From: Saccoglossus kowalevskii | Taxonomy: Eukaryota > Hemichordata > Enteropneusta > Harrimaniidae | DNA: 20,982 bases | Assembly: GCF_000003605.2 (NCBI RefSeq) | Contig: NW_003106346.1 | Coordinates: 1-20,982 of the forward strand | Direction: 5' to 3' | Shown: one piece after another, positions 20,593 through 20,982 of the stretch | How the letters are laid out: each line of letters opens with the position of its first letter | Position numbering within the stretch: position 1 is the first letter of the stretch | Notes under the pieces: generated by a model | Database searches by the model: none | What the model saw: the letters and a program-made list of their open reading frames with translations, nothing else | Told to the model about the DNA's origin: nothing | Translations under genes and position numbers: made by a program

Positions 20593-20982
20593 GTGGGACT
20601 TGTTAATATGGTATCACAGGTAGCAATGGCGAATGAAACTACCAACTTTGCAATCGCTTTTCACAACTTTGTAAGCAGTTTTTTGTCGATTTGTCGGTTG
20701 ACTGTTGTGATAATATGCTTATATATGAGGCATTCTCGGATCATTTACTTAATTTTCTTGAAATTTTAATGCGGGGTTGTCATGATAATGACTTAGGTTA
20801 AATTGACAAGCAACGCCGACAACATTTCCTTTGTTTTTTCCTACTTTACAGGCATTTTTTTTACATTTTACAGTCAGCTTATGTGAACATATATAGGCTG
20901 CTTTTAACTGGATTTTATTAATTTTGTCGACTTTACAACAGGGTATGTCCGTATGCCAACAACTTAGGTCAAATATACAAAT
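20593..20982 (+). repeat. Monomer 22 (3'-truncated by window edge)
   Basis: The first 390 bases of a copy. The anchor is GTGGGACTTG, followed by GGATCAT near 20738, TTTTAATGCGGGG near 20764 and CTTTACAGG near 20844. It closely resembles the copy at 14051, seven units upstream. The array continues beyond the window. Confidence 0.97.

Larger units (their letters stand above)
1..20982 (+). repeat. Satellite array of ~943-bp monomers, ~22.3 copies
   Basis: The same ~943-bp sequence repeats head to tail across the entire window, with all copies in one orientation. The anchor ATGGGACTTG (or GTGGGACTTG) marks 22 starts, whose spacings are 943, 943, 936, 945, 944, 942, 945, 941, 882, 942, 947, 946, 942, 945, 935, 944, 942, 946, 945, 882 and 948. 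Copies differ by scattered substitutions and 1-bp indels, a few per cent by eye. No unique sequence interrupts or borders the array, and no transposon ends or target-site duplications are visible between copies. Repeats of this kind are typical of eukaryotic heterochromatin. Orientation '+' is a convention based on the anchor. The family is not one I recognise, and the host cannot be named from this sequence. Confidence 0.98.

Noticed and set aside
1-20982. CRISPR array or bacterial repeat
   Set aside because: The unit is ~943 bp with no short repeat/unique spacer pattern, and there are no bacterial genes.
1-20982. Tandem rDNA, 5S or histone-type gene cluster
   Set aside because: No rRNA core motifs, tRNA-like A/B box pairs or conserved histone frames were recognised in the monomer.
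1-20982. Tandem transposon or retroelement copies
   Set aside because: No terminal inverted or long terminal repeats, no target-site duplications and no transposase or reverse-transcriptase frame. Copies abut exactly.

Overview
The whole window is one uninterrupted tandem satellite array. A monomer of about 943 bp repeats head to tail, all on the same strand, from the first base to the last. I used the 10-mer ATGGGACTTG (or its GTG variant) as an arbitrary start point. It recurs at 908, 1851, 2794, 3730, 4675, 5619, 6561, 7506, 8447, 9329, 10271, 11218, 12164, 13106, 14051, 14986, 15930, 16872, 17818, 18763, 19645 and 20593. That gives 21 complete monomers and a partial copy at each end, about 22.3 copies. 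Nineteen complete monomers are 935-948 bp. Two, starting at 8447 and 18763, are 882 bp because each has its own internal deletion of about 60 bp. No unique flanking DNA is present, so the true array is longer than the window.

The sequence is AT-rich (about two thirds A+T by eye). I see no convincing protein gene, tRNA, rRNA, transposase, terminal repeat or CRISPR. A long, homogenised, tandem array of a roughly 1-kb non-coding unit points to a eukaryotic nuclear genome, such as centromeric, pericentromeric or subtelomeric heterochromatin or a sex chromosome. Nothing here lets me name the species or higher taxon. Short reading frames recur once per monomer (67 codons on +, 71-87 codons on -). 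They are broken by stops and frameshifts in about half the copies, so I treat them as by-products of repetition.

The monomer has internal structure. Two related blocks (about +47 to +85 and +398 to +436 from the anchor) carry ACTTT-like cores spaced 11, 10, 11, 10 bp, close to the DNA helical repeat. A GC-rich spot with GCGCGC lies near +475. An A-run of variable length followed by AATAAA lies near +650 to +665. The last ~170 bp of each monomer looks the most constant. It holds, in order, an inverted CCAAT box, CGATATCG, TTCTAGAA, a perfect DR1 motif (TGACCTATGACCT) and TATATA, about 75 bp before an ATG in good initiation context. This ordered set resembles a Pol II promoter, but only by motif inspection.

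Copy-specific variants show how the array evolves. Neighbouring monomers share private variants (4675/5619; 14986/15930), and other variant sets recur 6-7 units apart (about 5.6 and 6.5 kb). There is no single fixed higher-order repeat, and the pattern fits repeated unequal exchange and gene conversion. Some stretches with clustered single-base indels (2871-3052, 11146-11266, 14422-14626) look like possible read-consensus errors.
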